64,000 nt of DNA from Pseudarthrobacter naphthalenicus (GCF_029076445.1 NZ_JARESG010000004.1:186001-250000), one strand, 5' to 3'. Numbered from the stretch's first letter, positions 1 to 8,952 are shown. Numbers and translations are program-made. The notes: a model not told the origin generated them from the sequence alone.

Positions 1-1041
1 GACGGCGTAGAACGGGACAAAGATCAGGGCCATCAGCGGCCCGAAGATGGTTCCGGCGTCCTTGGCGGTGGGCATCACGGCGCCGATCGCCACCAGGACG
101 CCCGTGAACACGGTGAAGCCGCCCAGCAGCAGGAGCGCTCCCACAATGATGTTCCCGGGCTCAAAGCTGATGGTGGACAGGTCCAGGTCCGGGATGGAGA
201 GCCTGTCGCGGAAGAAGAGGTAGCCCAGCACGATCGGGGTCAGGAACACCAGGACCTGGACCAGGCCCACCATGAACAGGGCGGCCACCTTGCCGATGAT
301 CAGGGTGGTGGGGTTCAGGGTAGTGAGGATCATTTCGGTGACCCGGTTTTCCTTCTCCTCCAGCGTGCTATTCAGCATCTGGTTGGAGAGCAGGATGATC
401 GAGACGTAGAAGATCACCAGGAACGTCAGGGGCGGGATCGCGGCGCCGAAGCCGCCGGTGGCCTTGCCGTCCTTGAAGGCCTCGGATTCGGTCTTGACAT
501 TCCCGCTGGCGGCGGCGGTCAGCTGCGGCGAACCCACGGTGGCCTGCGCTGACGCGGTCAGCAGCTGCTTGGCCACGGCGTCGTATTTGCCGTTCTCGAA
601 GATTCCCTTGTCCACGCCGTAGACCTTCACGGTCTGCGTGGCAGGCTCGGCCGGGTAGACGAAGTAGGCGTCGCTCACGCCCTTTCTGACGTCCTCCAGC
701 GCGGCTCCGGGGTCGGCCGCTTTGATTCCACCCATGGCCCGGGCGACGGTGTCCGAGACCAGCCCGGAGGCGTCCGTATACGTGAAGGACAGGGCCGCGG
801 TCTTCTGCGCGTCGGCGCTGGCGGCGGTGGAGGAATTGCTCAGGTAGACGAGGGCGAACACGATGCCGATCACCACCGGGATGGACAGCGTGGCGATCCA
901 GAAGCCGCGCTTTTTCATGGTGCGGGTGAATTCGAAGCCGATCACCGTGCGGAGGTTGTGCTGCGCGAACGGCCGCTTCGGCGGGGCCGGGACGGCCGCG
1001 GGCGGGGGAGCGGGGGAGACTTTGGTGGCTGGATGCGTCAT
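1..1041 (-). CDS. ABC-2 type exporter permease, NatB/YhaP-like (3' end outside window)
   Basis: Membrane subunit of an ABC exporter. Reading the minus strand from the ATG at 1041 gives 347 uninterrupted codons that run off the window edge, so the C-terminus is missing. An N-terminal helix follows FTRTMKKRGFWIATL, then comes a large extracytoplasmic domain (about residues 65-205), then several membrane helices. The segment LEEKENRVTEMILTT, between the first membrane helices after that domain, is typical of the ABC2_membrane_3 (NatB/YhaP) family. It starts 4 bp after the stop of the ATPase gene, so the two are one transcription unit. NatAB exports sodium and other members export antibiotics or peptides; the substrate here cannot be told from sequence. 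Confidence 0.9.
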   Translation of the reverse strand, partial: MTHPATKVSPAPPPAAVPAPPKRPFAQHNLRTVIGFEFTRTMKKRGFWIATLSIPVVIGIVFALVYLSNSSTAASADAQKTAALSFTYTDASGLVSDTVARAMGGIKAADPGAALEDVRKGVSDAYFVYPAEPATQTVKVYGVDKGIFENGKYDAVAKQLLTASAQATVGSPQLTAAASGNVKTESEAFKDGKATGGFGAAIPPLTFLVIFYVSIILLSNQMLNSTLEEKENRVTEMILTTLNPTTLIIGKVAALFMVGLVQVLVFLTPIVLGYLFFRDRLSIPDLDLSTISFEPGNIIVGALLLLGGFTVFTGVLVAIGAVMPTAKDAGTIFGPLMALIFVPFYAV

Positions 1042-1045
1042 GGGG

Positions 1046-1978
1046 TCAGGCCTCCGCCATCTGGTGTTCTTCGCCGTAGACCTGGATGAAGATTTCATCC
1101 AGGGACGTCCGGGCAGTGGTGAAGGACCGCACGGCCACGCCGGCGCTGATGAGTTCGCGCAGGACGGCGGATTCGGTGCCGCCGGGGCGCGGGGAGAGCT
1201 CGGCCCGGCCGTCGCCGGCACTGACAATGTCGTAGAGGGCGGACGCGGGCAGGGCGCCGTCGTAGGCCAGCCGGTACACGGTGCCGCCGAACTGTTCCTG
1301 CACCTCCTCCACGGTGCCGTACGCGCGGGACGTGCCGTCCTTGAGCAGGATGACCCGGTCGCAGAGCCGTTCCACTTCCTCCATCTGGTGGGTGACCATG
1401 ATGACGGTGGCGCCGGCGAGTTTCCGCTCTTCGATGATGTCCATCAGCAGGCGCCGGTTGACCGGGTCGAAGCCCTTGGTGGGTTCGTCCAGGATCAGCA
1501 GTTGGGGGTCGTTCATGATGGTGACGCCGAGCTGGATCTTCTGCTGCTGGCCGCCGGAGAGTTTGTCCACCCGCATGTTTGCCTTGTCGGCCAGATCGAT
1601 CCGGTCCAGGTACTCGCGGGACCAGGTTTTGGCGTGGGCTTTGTCCATGCCCTTGAGCCGGCCGAAGTAGACCATCACGTCCAGGACGGACTCTTTCTTG
1701 TACAGGCCGCGTTCCTCGGGCAGGTAGCCGAGGCGGGCGCCGTCGCGGGCGGTGAAGGGCCTGCCGCCGATGTGGAGGGTGCCGGCGGTGGGCTGATAGA
1801 TGCCCAGCAGCGCCCGCAGCGTGGTGGTCTTCCCGGAGCCGTTGCTGCCGAGGAACCCGAAGGTTTCCCCGGCCCGGACATCGAAGGACAGATCCCTGAT
1901 GACCGTCGTGTCCCCGAAGTCCATCCGGAAGTCCTGAATGTGCACAAGCGGCTCCCCGGCCGCACCGTCCAGCGTCAT
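1046..1978 (-). CDS. ABC transporter ATP-binding protein (NatA/YhaQ-like)
   Basis: Nucleotide-binding subunit for the adjacent permease. Walker A is GSNGSGKTTT, the signature is LSGGQQQK and Walker B is LLILDEPTKGFDP, followed by the H-loop in MVTHQMEEV. The last 80 or so residues look like the DUF4162 tail common in drug- and sodium-export ATPases. I prefer the ATG at 1978, which has a GGGGGG ribosome-binding stretch just upstream; a GTG at 1987 is in the same frame. Length (about 310 aa) is normal for the family. The 4 bp spacing to the permease supports co-translation. Confidence 0.93.
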   Translation of the reverse strand: MTLDGAAGEPLVHIQDFRMDFGDTTVIRDLSFDVRAGETFGFLGSNGSGKTTTLRALLGIYQPTAGTLHIGGRPFTARDGARLGYLPEERGLYKKESVLDVMVYFGRLKGMDKAHAKTWSREYLDRIDLADKANMRVDKLSGGQQQKIQLGVTIMNDPQLLILDEPTKGFDPVNRRLLMDIIEERKLAGATVIMVTHQMEEVERLCDRVILLKDGTSRAYGTVEEVQEQFGGTVYRLAYDGALPASALYDIVSAGDGRAELSPRPGGTESAVLRELISAGVAVRSFTTARTSLDEIFIQVYGEEHQMAEA

Positions 1979-2053
1979 GCCCCCCACTCTAACCGCACGA
2001 CGGCGGCACCCACGGTGGGTGCCGGCGTCGTACTTCCCAAAGGGGCGCGGAAG

Positions 2054-2452
2054 TTACCCCTGGTTGATGCGGATCATGTTGCCGGAGGGGTCGCGGAAGG
2101 CGCAGTCCCGCGGCCCCCAGGGCTGGTCGATGGGTTCCTGCAGGACCTCGGCGCCGGACGCGCGGAGCTTTTCGAAGGCGGCGTCCAGATCATCCGTGGC
2201 GAACACCAGCATGGGCATGACGCCCTTGGTGAGGAGTTCCTGGATGGCGTCGCCGTCGGCCTGGGAGCGGCCGGCGTGCGGCGGGGAGAGGACCAGTTCC
2301 AGGCCGGGCTGGGCGTCGCTGCCCAGGGTGACCCAGCGCTGCCCGTCGGAGCCGACGTCGTTGCGGACTTCGAAGCCCAGGGCGCGGTAGAAGGGGAGGG
2401 ACTCGTCCACATCGGTGACGGTGACATGTGCGTATTTCAGTGAAATGTTCAT
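2054..2452 (-). CDS. VOC-family (glyoxalase/bleomycin-resistance fold) protein
   Basis: About 132 residues with two beta-alpha-beta-beta-beta units of the vicinal-oxygen-chelate fold. The first begins KYAHVTVTDVDESLPFYRAL and the second around MPMLVFATDDLDAAFEKL, ending RDPSGNMIRINQ. Members are metal-dependent lyases, dioxygenases or antibiotic-binding proteins, and the substrate is unknown here. It lies 10 bp downstream of an AraC-family regulator on the same strand; AraC-VOC pairs are common in actinobacteria, so the regulator probably controls it. Start chosen at ATG 2452; a GTG at 2461 is the alternative. Confidence 0.88.
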   Translation of the reverse strand: MNISLKYAHVTVTDVDESLPFYRALGFEVRNDVGSDGQRWVTLGSDAQPGLELVLSPPHAGRSQADGDAIQELLTKGVMPMLVFATDDLDAAFEKLRASGAEVLQEPIDQPWGPRDCAFRDPSGNMIRINQG

Positions 2453-2462
2453 GCCATCCACG

Positions 2463-2900
2463 CTATTTCAGCGCGGGCGCGGGCGCTTCTTCAATCCTGC
2501 TCGGTTTGCGGGCGGGCCGGGTGTGCTGCTTGGCGATGCAGGACGGCATGGCCTTGACCGCGTGGTGTTCGCGGGCGCGGTAGGCGCTGGGGGTCATGCC
2601 CACAATCTCGGTGAACCGTGAGCTGAAGGACCCCAGCGAGGTGGAGCCCACCTCCATGCAGGCATCGGTGACGCTGGCTCCGGCGCGCAGCAGCGCCATG
2701 GCGCGTTCGATCCGCCGGGTCATCAGGTAGTTGTAGGGCGTCTCCCCGTAGGCGGCCTTGAACTGGCGGGAGAAATGCGCCGCGGACATCAGGGCGCCGG
2801 CGGCCATGGTGGGCACGTCCAGCGGCTTGGCGTACTCGCGGTCAATCAGGTCGCGCGCCCGGCGCACGTGCGCCAGGTTGGCCAGCTCCTGCGGTGTCAT
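2463..2900 (-). CDS. AraC-family transcriptional regulator (HTH only)
   Basis: A 145-residue protein consisting almost wholly of the double helix-turn-helix of AraC regulators. The first HTH is near residues 30-55 (DVPTMAAGALMSAAHFSRQF), the second near 80-105 (VTDACMEVGSTSLGSFSSRF), and GMTPSAYRAR closes the domain. There is no N-terminal effector domain. The short basic tail (CIAKQHTRPARKPS) replaces it and resembles tails seen in other AraC proteins paired with VOC genes. It precedes the VOC gene by 10 bp and probably regulates it and itself. Confidence 0.9.
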   Translation of the reverse strand: MTPQELANLAHVRRARDLIDREYAKPLDVPTMAAGALMSAAHFSRQFKAAYGETPYNYLMTRRIERAMALLRAGASVTDACMEVGSTSLGSFSSRFTEIVGMTPSAYRAREHHAVKAMPSCIAKQHTRPARKPSRIEEAPAPALK

Positions 2901-2970
2901 GACGTCATTCTACGGCGGCCGGGGCGGCGGGGCCCGCGCAGATTCCGGCGCGGGCCGCCGTCGTAATCCC

Positions 2971-3180
2971 CTACCCGCGCGGCCGCGCAATCCGCACGAT
3001 CTCCAGTGCCTCCGGGTCCAGCAGCTTCCGGACGCCGGTATCCGCGTCCAGGATCCAGATCAGTTCCAGGGAACGGACGACGTCGGTCACGCGGCCCTGG
3101 TGGAAGAGCTTGCCGTTGTGCCACGCCTGAATGTAGTCGTCCACCTGGATGGGTGCGGTCTGTGTCTGTTGCGTTGTCAT
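2971..3180 (-). CDS. small hypothetical protein (69 aa)
   Basis: I do not recognise the family. The start is ATG 3180, preceded by a strong AGGAGG at ideal spacing, which rules out the longer upstream reading. The N-terminus is Thr/Gln-rich and disordered-looking (MTTQQTQTAPIQ). The rest alternates hydrophobic and polar residues (YIQAWHNGKLFHQGRVTDVV, LIWILDADTGVRKLL) as in a small SH3-like beta-barrel. It ends in a short basic tail. It stands alone between the AraC gene and the lactate repressor. Confidence 0.75.
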   Translation of the reverse strand: MTTQQTQTAPIQVDDYIQAWHNGKLFHQGRVTDVVRSLELIWILDADTGVRKLLDPEALEIVRIARPRG

Positions 3181-3278
3181 GCTGTGCCTCCTGCTGGTTG
3201 TCCCCGTAGGGCCAAGCATGCCGTGACCAGGTTGCCGCAGTGTTTCGGCAGCATGATTTTCCTGTGACGGCGGGCAGC

Positions 3279-4025
3279 CTATTTGGCGCCGGCTGTTGCG
3301 GTGGCTTCCTGCGCCTGCCGGTAGAACCATTCGATGTGCTCGCGCAGCAGGCGGGCGGCGAGTTCGCCGTCGTGGGCCTGGACGGCGTCGAAGATGCCGT
3401 GGTGCTGGGAACGGAGCGTGGACAGCACGTCCGGCCAGTGCTCCATGGCGTCCATCGCGCCCTTGACGTAGCCCACGATCGCGCCGCTGAGGGATTCCAT
3501 CATGGTGGCCACTACGGTGTTCCCGGCCAGGGAGCTCAGGGCCACGTGGAACCGCGCGTCCAGTTCATGGAACGTTGCCCGGTCCATCGCGGGATCGTCC
3601 ATGGCCTGCAGGAGCTGGGCGGCCTGCTCCAGGTCCTGGTCCCCGCCGGTACGGTTCGCCCCGGCCCGGGCGGTCCAGGTTTCGAGCAGGATGCGGGTCT
3701 CCACGATGTCCTCCACCGGCAGCCGGCTGCTGGCAACGTGCAGCCGCAGCGCCGAGGACAGCCCGGCCGAGGGGTCGGAGATGACGATCGCACCGGAGGT
3801 GGGGCCGGAGCCCACCGAACTGCGCAGGATGCCCATGGCATCCAGGACGCGGATGGCCTCCCTGACGGAGGCCCGCGAGATCCCGTAGTTTTCGGCGAGG
3901 GTGCGTTCGCCCGGGAGCCGGTCGCCCACTTTCATCTTTCCCGAGCGCAGGTCCGCTTCAATGTCTTTCAGGAGGGCGTCGTGCGTACGACGGCGGGGGG
4001 CGGCTCCTGTGGCGGCGGTTGGCAC
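3279..4025 (-). CDS. lldR: GntR/FadR-family regulator of lactate utilisation (LldR-like)
   Basis: A 248-residue GntR-type regulator. The winged helix covers about residues 14-80 (GDRLPGERTLAENYGISRAS, VREAIRVLDAMG) and an FCD effector domain covers about 100-235, with Asp/His metal-site residues in ELDARFHVAL, SQHHGIFDAV and REHIEWFY. The start is GTG 4025, preceded by AAGGA; longer readings have no ribosome-binding site. It lies next to a lactate permease and opposite lutABC, and the shared control region holds sites matching TNGTNNNACNA, the motif known for Corynebacterium LldR. LldR repressors release DNA on binding L-lactate. Function is inferred from domain, context and operators together. 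Confidence 0.88.
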   Translation of the reverse strand: MPTAATGAAPRRRTHDALLKDIEADLRSGKMKVGDRLPGERTLAENYGISRASVREAIRVLDAMGILRSSVGSGPTSGAIVISDPSAGLSSALRLHVASSRLPVEDIVETRILLETWTARAGANRTGGDQDLEQAAQLLQAMDDPAMDRATFHELDARFHVALSSLAGNTVVATMMESLSGAIVGYVKGAMDAMEHWPDVLSTLRSQHHGIFDAVQAHDGELAARLLREHIEWFYRQAQEATATAGAK

Positions 4026-4097
4026 GGGTGATTCCTTAGGTAGCGGGAGTGAGGGCCGGAGTCCGGCCCCCACTCCCCGAAACGACGGTGGTGGAGG

Positions 4098-5852
4098 CTA
4101 TGGCAGCATCCAGCCCAGAACGGGGGTGGACTGGAGGTAGGACAGGGTGCACAGCACCAGAAGCAGAGCCACGCTCCATCCCACTACTTTACGCAGGATC
4201 ACCGATTCCTTGCCTTCAAGGTTGACCGCGGATGCCGCAATGGCCAGGTTCTGCGGGCTGATCAGCTTGCCCACCACGCCGCCGGAGGTGTTCCCGGCCA
4301 CCAGCAGGTTCGGGTCGATGCCCGCTTTGAGGCCGGCGGTCTGCTGGAGCTTGGCGAAGAGGGCGTTCGCGGAGGTGTCCGAGCCGGTGACCGCGGTGCC
4401 GATCCAGCCCAGGACGGGGGAGAGGAAGGCGAAGAACGTGCCGGTGCCCGCCAGCCAGGTGCCGATCGAGACTGTCTGCCCGGAGAAGTTCATCACGTAG
4501 GCGAGTGCCAGCACGGTGATGATGGTCAGGCCGGCCCACCGCATCCGGTAGATGGTCCGTCCGATCTCCTGCACGGCGTTGGCCAGTGTGACCGGGTAGC
4601 GGCCGCCGTCGTTGTACTTGGAGTACACGAACGCGACGATCAGGCCGGTGATCAGCAGCAGGGTGCCGGGGGTGGAGAGCCACTGGAAGGAGTAGACGGT
4701 GGAGGAAACGGGCTTGCCCGCAGCATCAACCAGGGCATCGTGCAGGATGGGCCAGGGGATCTTGACGTCGGTGGCGGCGAGGAGGGCGGGGACGTCCACG
4801 CCCAGTTTCCACAGCTTGGCGATGCCGAAGACCACAATGACCAGGAAGTACGGGAACAGGGCCAGCCAGGTCCGGGTGGGGGTCAGGCGGTCTGTAGCGG
4901 CCTCGGCGGTGGCCACCGCGGTTGCCCGGTGTGAGCCGCCGCCGGCCGGGCCGCCGGCGGCGGTGGCACCTGCCTGGGCCGGCCCGGCGTTGCCGGCGGC
5001 GTGCAGGCGCTCGCGGGCGGCGGCGCTGCCCCTGGGTGTCCAGACGCGGAAGAACAGCACGGCCGCTCCCAGGCCTGTGAGGGAAGCGACAATGTCGGTG
5101 AGTTCGTAGGAGAAGTAGTTTGAGCACAGGAACTGCGCGGCGGAGAAGGAGAAGCCCACCACCAGCGCTGCCGGCCAGCAGTCCTTCAGACCCTTCCGGC
5201 CGTCGAGGATGAAGAGCAGGATCAGCGGAACAATGGTGGCCAGCAGCGGGGCCTGGCGTCCCACGACGGAGGCAATGTCCGTTGCGTGCAGCCCGGTGAG
5301 CCCGGCCGCGGTGGTGATCGGGATGGCCATGGCGCCGAAGGCCACCGGCGCGGTGTTGGCCACCAGCACGGCGGCCGCTGCGCGCAGCGGCGGCAGTCCG
5401 AGCGCCAGCAGCATGGTGGCGGTGATGGCCACTGGCGCGCCGAATCCTGCCAGGGCCTCCAGCAGGCCGCCGAAGCAGAAGGCGATCAGCACCGCCTGGA
5501 GGCGCACATCGCCCTTGCCGATCACGTCGAACACACGGCGGAGGTCCTCGAAGCGTCCGCTCAGGACCGTGACCTGGTAGAGCCAGACGGCCATGATGAC
5601 GATCCACAGCACCGGGAAGGCGCCGAAGACCCCGCCCTGGGTGGCGGACAGCAGGGCCAGGCCGGCCGGCATCTGGAAGGCGAAGATTCCCACCAGCAGG
5701 GCAACCAGGAGTGCACAGGCGCCGGCCACGTGCGCCCTGGTCTTGACGACGGCCAGCAGGATGAAGAACGTCAGCAGGGGCAGCAGGGCCACGATGGCCG
5801 ACCAGGCAACGCTGTTGAGCACCGGGTCGGTGCTGGGGGTGAAGTGGTCCAC
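4098..5852 (-). CDS. lldP: L-lactate permease (LctP/LldP family)
   Basis: A 584-residue polytopic transporter of the lactate permease family, importing lactate (and probably glycolate) by proton symport. About 12-14 hydrophobic segments are visible. Family signatures include EALAGFGAPVAITATMLLAL, where the GFGAP turn is highly conserved, and VTGSDTSANALFAKLQQ near the C-terminus. A polar Ala/Gly-rich loop near residues 280-315 is unusually long. The start is GTG 5852 with GGAGG 6 bp upstream. It is transcribed away from lutABC, so both sides of the lactate system share the control region at 5853-6038. Confidence 0.95.
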   Translation of the reverse strand: MDHFTPSTDPVLNSVAWSAIVALLPLLTFFILLAVVKTRAHVAGACALLVALLVGIFAFQMPAGLALLSATQGGVFGAFPVLWIVIMAVWLYQVTVLSGRFEDLRRVFDVIGKGDVRLQAVLIAFCFGGLLEALAGFGAPVAITATMLLALGLPPLRAAAAVLVANTAPVAFGAMAIPITTAAGLTGLHATDIASVVGRQAPLLATIVPLILLFILDGRKGLKDCWPAALVVGFSFSAAQFLCSNYFSYELTDIVASLTGLGAAVLFFRVWTPRGSAAARERLHAAGNAGPAQAGATAAGGPAGGGSHRATAVATAEAATDRLTPTRTWLALFPYFLVIVVFGIAKLWKLGVDVPALLAATDVKIPWPILHDALVDAAGKPVSSTVYSFQWLSTPGTLLLITGLIVAFVYSKYNDGGRYPVTLANAVQEIGRTIYRMRWAGLTIITVLALAYVMNFSGQTVSIGTWLAGTGTFFAFLSPVLGWIGTAVTGSDTSANALFAKLQQTAGLKAGIDPNLLVAGNTSGGVVGKLISPQNLAIAASAVNLEGKESVILRKVVGWSVALLLVLCTLSYLQSTPVLGWMLP

Positions 5853-5886
5853 GGAATTCCTCCACGTTGAGGGGATGTGAGGGGTG

Positions 5887-5911
5887 AGGTCAGACCACTA
5901 TGGTCGGACCA
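5887..5911. promoter_or_regulatory. tandem LldR-like operators before lldP
   Basis: TGGTCGGACCA at 5901-5911 is a full palindrome matching TNGTNNNACNA. A second copy, AGGTCAGACCA, lies at 5887-5897 and differs from the consensus only in its first base. The two centres are 14 bp apart. They lie between the lldP start and a weak minus-strand -10 candidate (reverse complement TACACT, 5916-5921), so a bound repressor would block early elongation of the permease transcript. Confidence 0.8.
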
Positions 5912-5970
5912 CTAGAGTGTAGCGTAAAGATTCCGTGGATGTGACCCCGTTCACGCCAGCTTTGATGGGA

Positions 5971-6011
5971 TGGACGTGGCGCCGATCACGTGCTTTACTA
6001 TGGTCAGACCA
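5971..6011 (+). promoter_or_regulatory. lutABC promoter with overlapping LldR-like operator
   Basis: TACTAT at 5996-6001 is a good -10 element; TGGACG at 5971-5976 is a possible but widely spaced -35. The last base of the -10 is the first base of TGGTCAGACCA (6001-6011), another perfect TNGTNNNACNA palindrome. A repressor there would directly occlude RNA polymerase. The lutA start lies 28 bp downstream. Confidence 0.72.
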
Positions 6012-6038
6012 CATCCCCGGAGCCCTCGAGAGGCTGTC

Positions 6039-6842
6039 ATGAGAATTGCCTTGTTCGCCACCTGCATCGTGGATGCGATGTACCCGGCCACAGCGCAGGC
6101 CACCGTCAAGATCCTGGAGCGGCTGGGGCACCAGGTGGTGTTCCCGTCCGGGCAGGCCTGCTGCGGGCAGATGCACGTCAACAGCGGCTACCTCAAGGAA
6201 GCCGTTCCGGTGGTGGCCAACCACGTGGCCGCTTTCGACACCGAGGACTACGACGCCGCCGTCGCGCCTTCCGGTTCCTGCGTCGCCTCCGTGAAGCACC
6301 AGCACCCCATGGTGGCCCGCTCCTGCGGGGACGCGGCGCTGGAAGCCCGCGCCACCGCCGTCGGGAGCAAAACGTACGAACTGTCCGAACTGCTGGTGGA
6401 TGTCCTGGGCGTCACGGATGCCGGCGCCCAGCTGGGCTCCTATTTCCCGCACCGCGTCACGTACCACCCGAGCTGCCACGGCATGCGGCTGCTCAAACTG
6501 GGGGACCGGCAGTCCCGGCTGCTGGCCACCGTGCAGGGCATCGACCTGGCGGAACTGCCGGAAGCGGACCAATGCTGCGGGTTCGGCGGCACCTTCTCGA
6601 TGAAGAACGCTGACGTCTCCTCGGCCATGCTGGCGGACAAGACGGCCAACATCGCCGCCACCGGCGCCAGCCTCTGCACGGGCGGGGACGCGTCCTGCCT
6701 GATGCACATCGGCGGCGGACTCTCACGCCAGAGCAGCACCGTGAAGACGCTGCACCTGGCTGAAATCCTGGCCAGCACCATGGCGGAACCGGCGTCCGTC
6801 ACCGGCGAAGTTCGCGTTACCACCGGAAAGGCCACCCGATGA
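6039..6842 (+). CDS. lutA: lactate utilisation protein A (CCG-domain Fe-S subunit)
   Basis: A 267-residue protein with two cysteine-rich CCG domains, each a cluster-binding or disulfide module: PSGQACCGQMHVNSGYL near residues 37-53, and the second pair around HPSCHGMRL and QCCGFGGTFSMKN. LutA works with LutB and LutC to oxidise L-lactate to pyruvate. The ATG at 6039 follows GAGAGG; the frame is open further upstream but that would run through the promoter and operator. The stop overlaps the lutB start by ATGA. Confidence 0.95.
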   Translation: MRIALFATCIVDAMYPATAQATVKILERLGHQVVFPSGQACCGQMHVNSGYLKEAVPVVANHVAAFDTEDYDAAVAPSGSCVASVKHQHPMVARSCGDAALEARATAVGSKTYELSELLVDVLGVTDAGAQLGSYFPHRVTYHPSCHGMRLLKLGDRQSRLLATVQGIDLAELPEADQCCGFGGTFSMKNADVSSAMLADKTANIAATGASLCTGGDASCLMHIGGGLSRQSSTVKTLHLAEILASTMAEPASVTGEVRVTTGKATR

Positions 6843-8320
6843 GCACCTTCCTTGGCATGCCCGCACTGCCCATCTACGGCACCGGCAACCTGCACGCCGC
6901 CGAGTCCTTCCCGAAGGCCGCCCACCGCGAGCTCGGCAATGCGCAGCTGCGCGCCAACCTGGGCCACGCCACCCACACCATCCGGGACAAGCGCCTGCAG
7001 GTGGTCTCGGAGCTGCCGGACTGGGAGCAGTTGCGCGACGCCGGATCGGCCATCAAGGAATCCGTGATGGCCAGGCTGCCCGAACTCCTGGAACAGTTCG
7101 AGGCAAACTTCACGGCCCGCGGCGGAGTGATCCACTGGGCCCGTGACGCGGACGAAGCCAATCAGGTCGTGGCGGGACTCATCCGGGACACCGGCGAAAC
7201 CGACGTGGTCAAGGTCAAGTCCATGGCCACCCAGGAAATCGGGCTCAACGAGTACCTCGAGGAGCAGGGCATCGCCGCCTATGAGACCGACCTGGCCGAG
7301 CTGATCGTCCAGTTGGACCACGACAAGCCCAGCCACATCCTGGTCCCGGCCATCCACAAGAACCGCAGCCAGGTTCGGGACATCTTCCTGCGCGAAATGG
7401 AGGGCGTGGACCCGGAGCTCACTGACGAGCCGGCCCGGCTCGCCGCCGCCGCCCGGGCGCACCTGCGCCGCAAATTCCTTACCGCCAAGGTGGCCGTCTC
7501 CGGCGCCAACTTTGCGCTCGCCGATTCCGGCACCCTCGCGGTGGTGGAATCCGAAGGCAACGGGCGGATGTGCCTGACTCTGCCCGAGACGCTGATCACC
7601 GTCATGGGCGTGGAGAAGCTGCTGCCCACCTGGCAGGACCTGGAAGTGTTCATGCAGCTGCTCCCGCGTTCCTCCACCGGCGAGCGGATGAATCCCTACA
7701 CGTCGCTCTGGACCGGCGTCACTGAGGGCGATGGGCCGCGGAACGTGCACCTGGTGCTGCTGGATAACGGGCGCAGCGCGGCCCTGGCGGACGAGATGGG
7801 CCGCTCGGCGCTGCACTGCATCCGCTGCAGCGCCTGCATGAACGTCTGCCCCGTGTACGAACGGACCGGCGGGCACGCCTACGGCTCCACGTACCCGGGC
7901 CCGATCGGCGCCATCCTCTCGCCGCTGATGACCGGCATCCAGGCCGAGGAGAACAGTTCCCTGCCGTACGCATCGTCCCTGTGCGGGGCCTGCTACGACG
8001 CCTGCCCGGTGAAGATCAACATCCCAGACATCCTGGTGCACCTGCGCAGCGTGGACGTGGACAGCAAGCGGGGCACCAAGAAAATACCCACCCAGATGGA
8101 CGTGGGCATGAAGGCAGCGTCCTGGGCGCTGTCCTCCGGCAAGCGCCTGGGCCTGCTCGAAAAGGGACTGCCGCTGGGCCGGCTCGCTGCCGGGCCGGGC
8201 AAAAAGATCACCAAGCTGCCCGGCATCGCGGCCGGCTGGACCCAAAGCCGGGACATTCCGGCACCCCCGTCCCAGTCCTTCCGCGACTGGTGGGCCAAAG
8301 AAAAGGACGGCCGGAAATGA
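6839..8320 (+). CDS. lutB: lactate utilisation protein B (LUD domain plus 2x[4Fe-4S])
   Basis: A 493-residue central subunit of the LutABC lactate oxidase. The N-terminal LUD (DUF162) domain includes KVKSMATQEIGLNEYLE and SGANFALADSGTLAVVESEG. Two ferredoxin-like cluster motifs follow: CIRCSACMNVCPVY at about residues 327-340 and CGACYDACPVKINIPD at about 382-397. The C-terminal DUF3390-like part ends around SFRDWWAKEK. The ATGA overlap with lutA and with lutC indicates translational coupling of all three subunits. Confidence 0.96.
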   Translation: MSTFLGMPALPIYGTGNLHAAESFPKAAHRELGNAQLRANLGHATHTIRDKRLQVVSELPDWEQLRDAGSAIKESVMARLPELLEQFEANFTARGGVIHWARDADEANQVVAGLIRDTGETDVVKVKSMATQEIGLNEYLEEQGIAAYETDLAELIVQLDHDKPSHILVPAIHKNRSQVRDIFLREMEGVDPELTDEPARLAAAARAHLRRKFLTAKVAVSGANFALADSGTLAVVESEGNGRMCLTLPETLITVMGVEKLLPTWQDLEVFMQLLPRSSTGERMNPYTSLWTGVTEGDGPRNVHLVLLDNGRSAALADEMGRSALHCIRCSACMNVCPVYERTGGHAYGSTYPGPIGAILSPLMTGIQAEENSSLPYASSLCGACYDACPVKINIPDILVHLRSVDVDSKRGTKKIPTQMDVGMKAASWALSSGKRLGLLEKGLPLGRLAAGPGKKITKLPGIAAGWTQSRDIPAPPSQSFRDWWAKEKDGRK

Positions 8321-8952
8321 GCGCACGCGAGGACATTCTGGGCCGGATCCGGGCCGCCCTGCAGGACAGCCCCGAGGTCCCGGACATCCCCCGGGAGTAC
8401 CGTGCGGAGTCCGGGCTGGACCAGGACGCCCTGGTCCATCTCCTGGTGGACCGGCTGGTCGATTACAAGGCGCAAGTTTCCGTGGTGGACGCCGCCGGGG
8501 TTCCGGCGCGCATCGCCGAGCTCCTCGCGGAGGCGCGGAGCTTCGTGGTGCCGGCAGGGCTCGACGCCGGGTGGCTGGCGGGGCTTGACGGCGGACCCGG
8601 TGCGGGGCGGCTGCGCCCGGACTCCGCGGCTGCGCCGCTGAGTGTGGCCGAGCTGGACAGCACCGACGCGGTGGTCACCGGCAGCGCCGTTGCGGTGGCC
8701 GAAACGGGGACCATCATCCTGGACGGCAGCCCCAACCAGGGCCGCCGGGCCATCACCCTGGTCCCGGACCACCACATCTGCGTGGTGCAGGTGGCGGACA
8801 TCGCGGGCATCCTGCCGGAGGCGCTGCGCCGGATCGACGGCACCCGGCCGCTCACCATGATCAGCGGCCCCAGCGCCACCAGCGACATCGAACTTGAACG
8901 GGTGGAAGGGGTCCACGGCCCCCGCAGGCTGGACGTGATCATCGCGCGGTAG
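8317..8952 (+). CDS. lutC: lactate utilisation protein C (LUD domain)
   Basis: A 211-residue LUD-domain protein, the third subunit of the LutABC lactate-oxidising complex. Conserved blocks are AVAETGTIILDG, ITLVPDHHICVV and ISGPSATSDIELERVEGVHG. The ATG at 8317 overlaps the lutB stop (ATGA), and the longer upstream frame is the shadow of lutB. It ends 10 bp before the convergent CDP-alcohol phosphatidyltransferase gene; I see no hairpin between them. Confidence 0.95.
   Translation: MSAREDILGRIRAALQDSPEVPDIPREYRAESGLDQDALVHLLVDRLVDYKAQVSVVDAAGVPARIAELLAEARSFVVPAGLDAGWLAGLDGGPGAGRLRPDSAAAPLSVAELDSTDAVVTGSAVAVAETGTIILDGSPNQGRRAITLVPDHHICVVQVADIAGILPEALRRIDGTRPLTMISGPSATSDIELERVEGVHGPRRLDVIIAR

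Noticed and set aside
863..2443. Long plus-strand open frame of 526 codons
   Set aside because: It is the shadow of the ABC ATPase and VOC genes on the minus strand; composition is Gly/Val/Asp-rich noise without family motifs.
5970..6038. Earlier start for lutA at 5970
   Set aside because: It would make the promoter and operator coding and has no ribosome-binding site; ATG 6039 has GAGAGG upstream.
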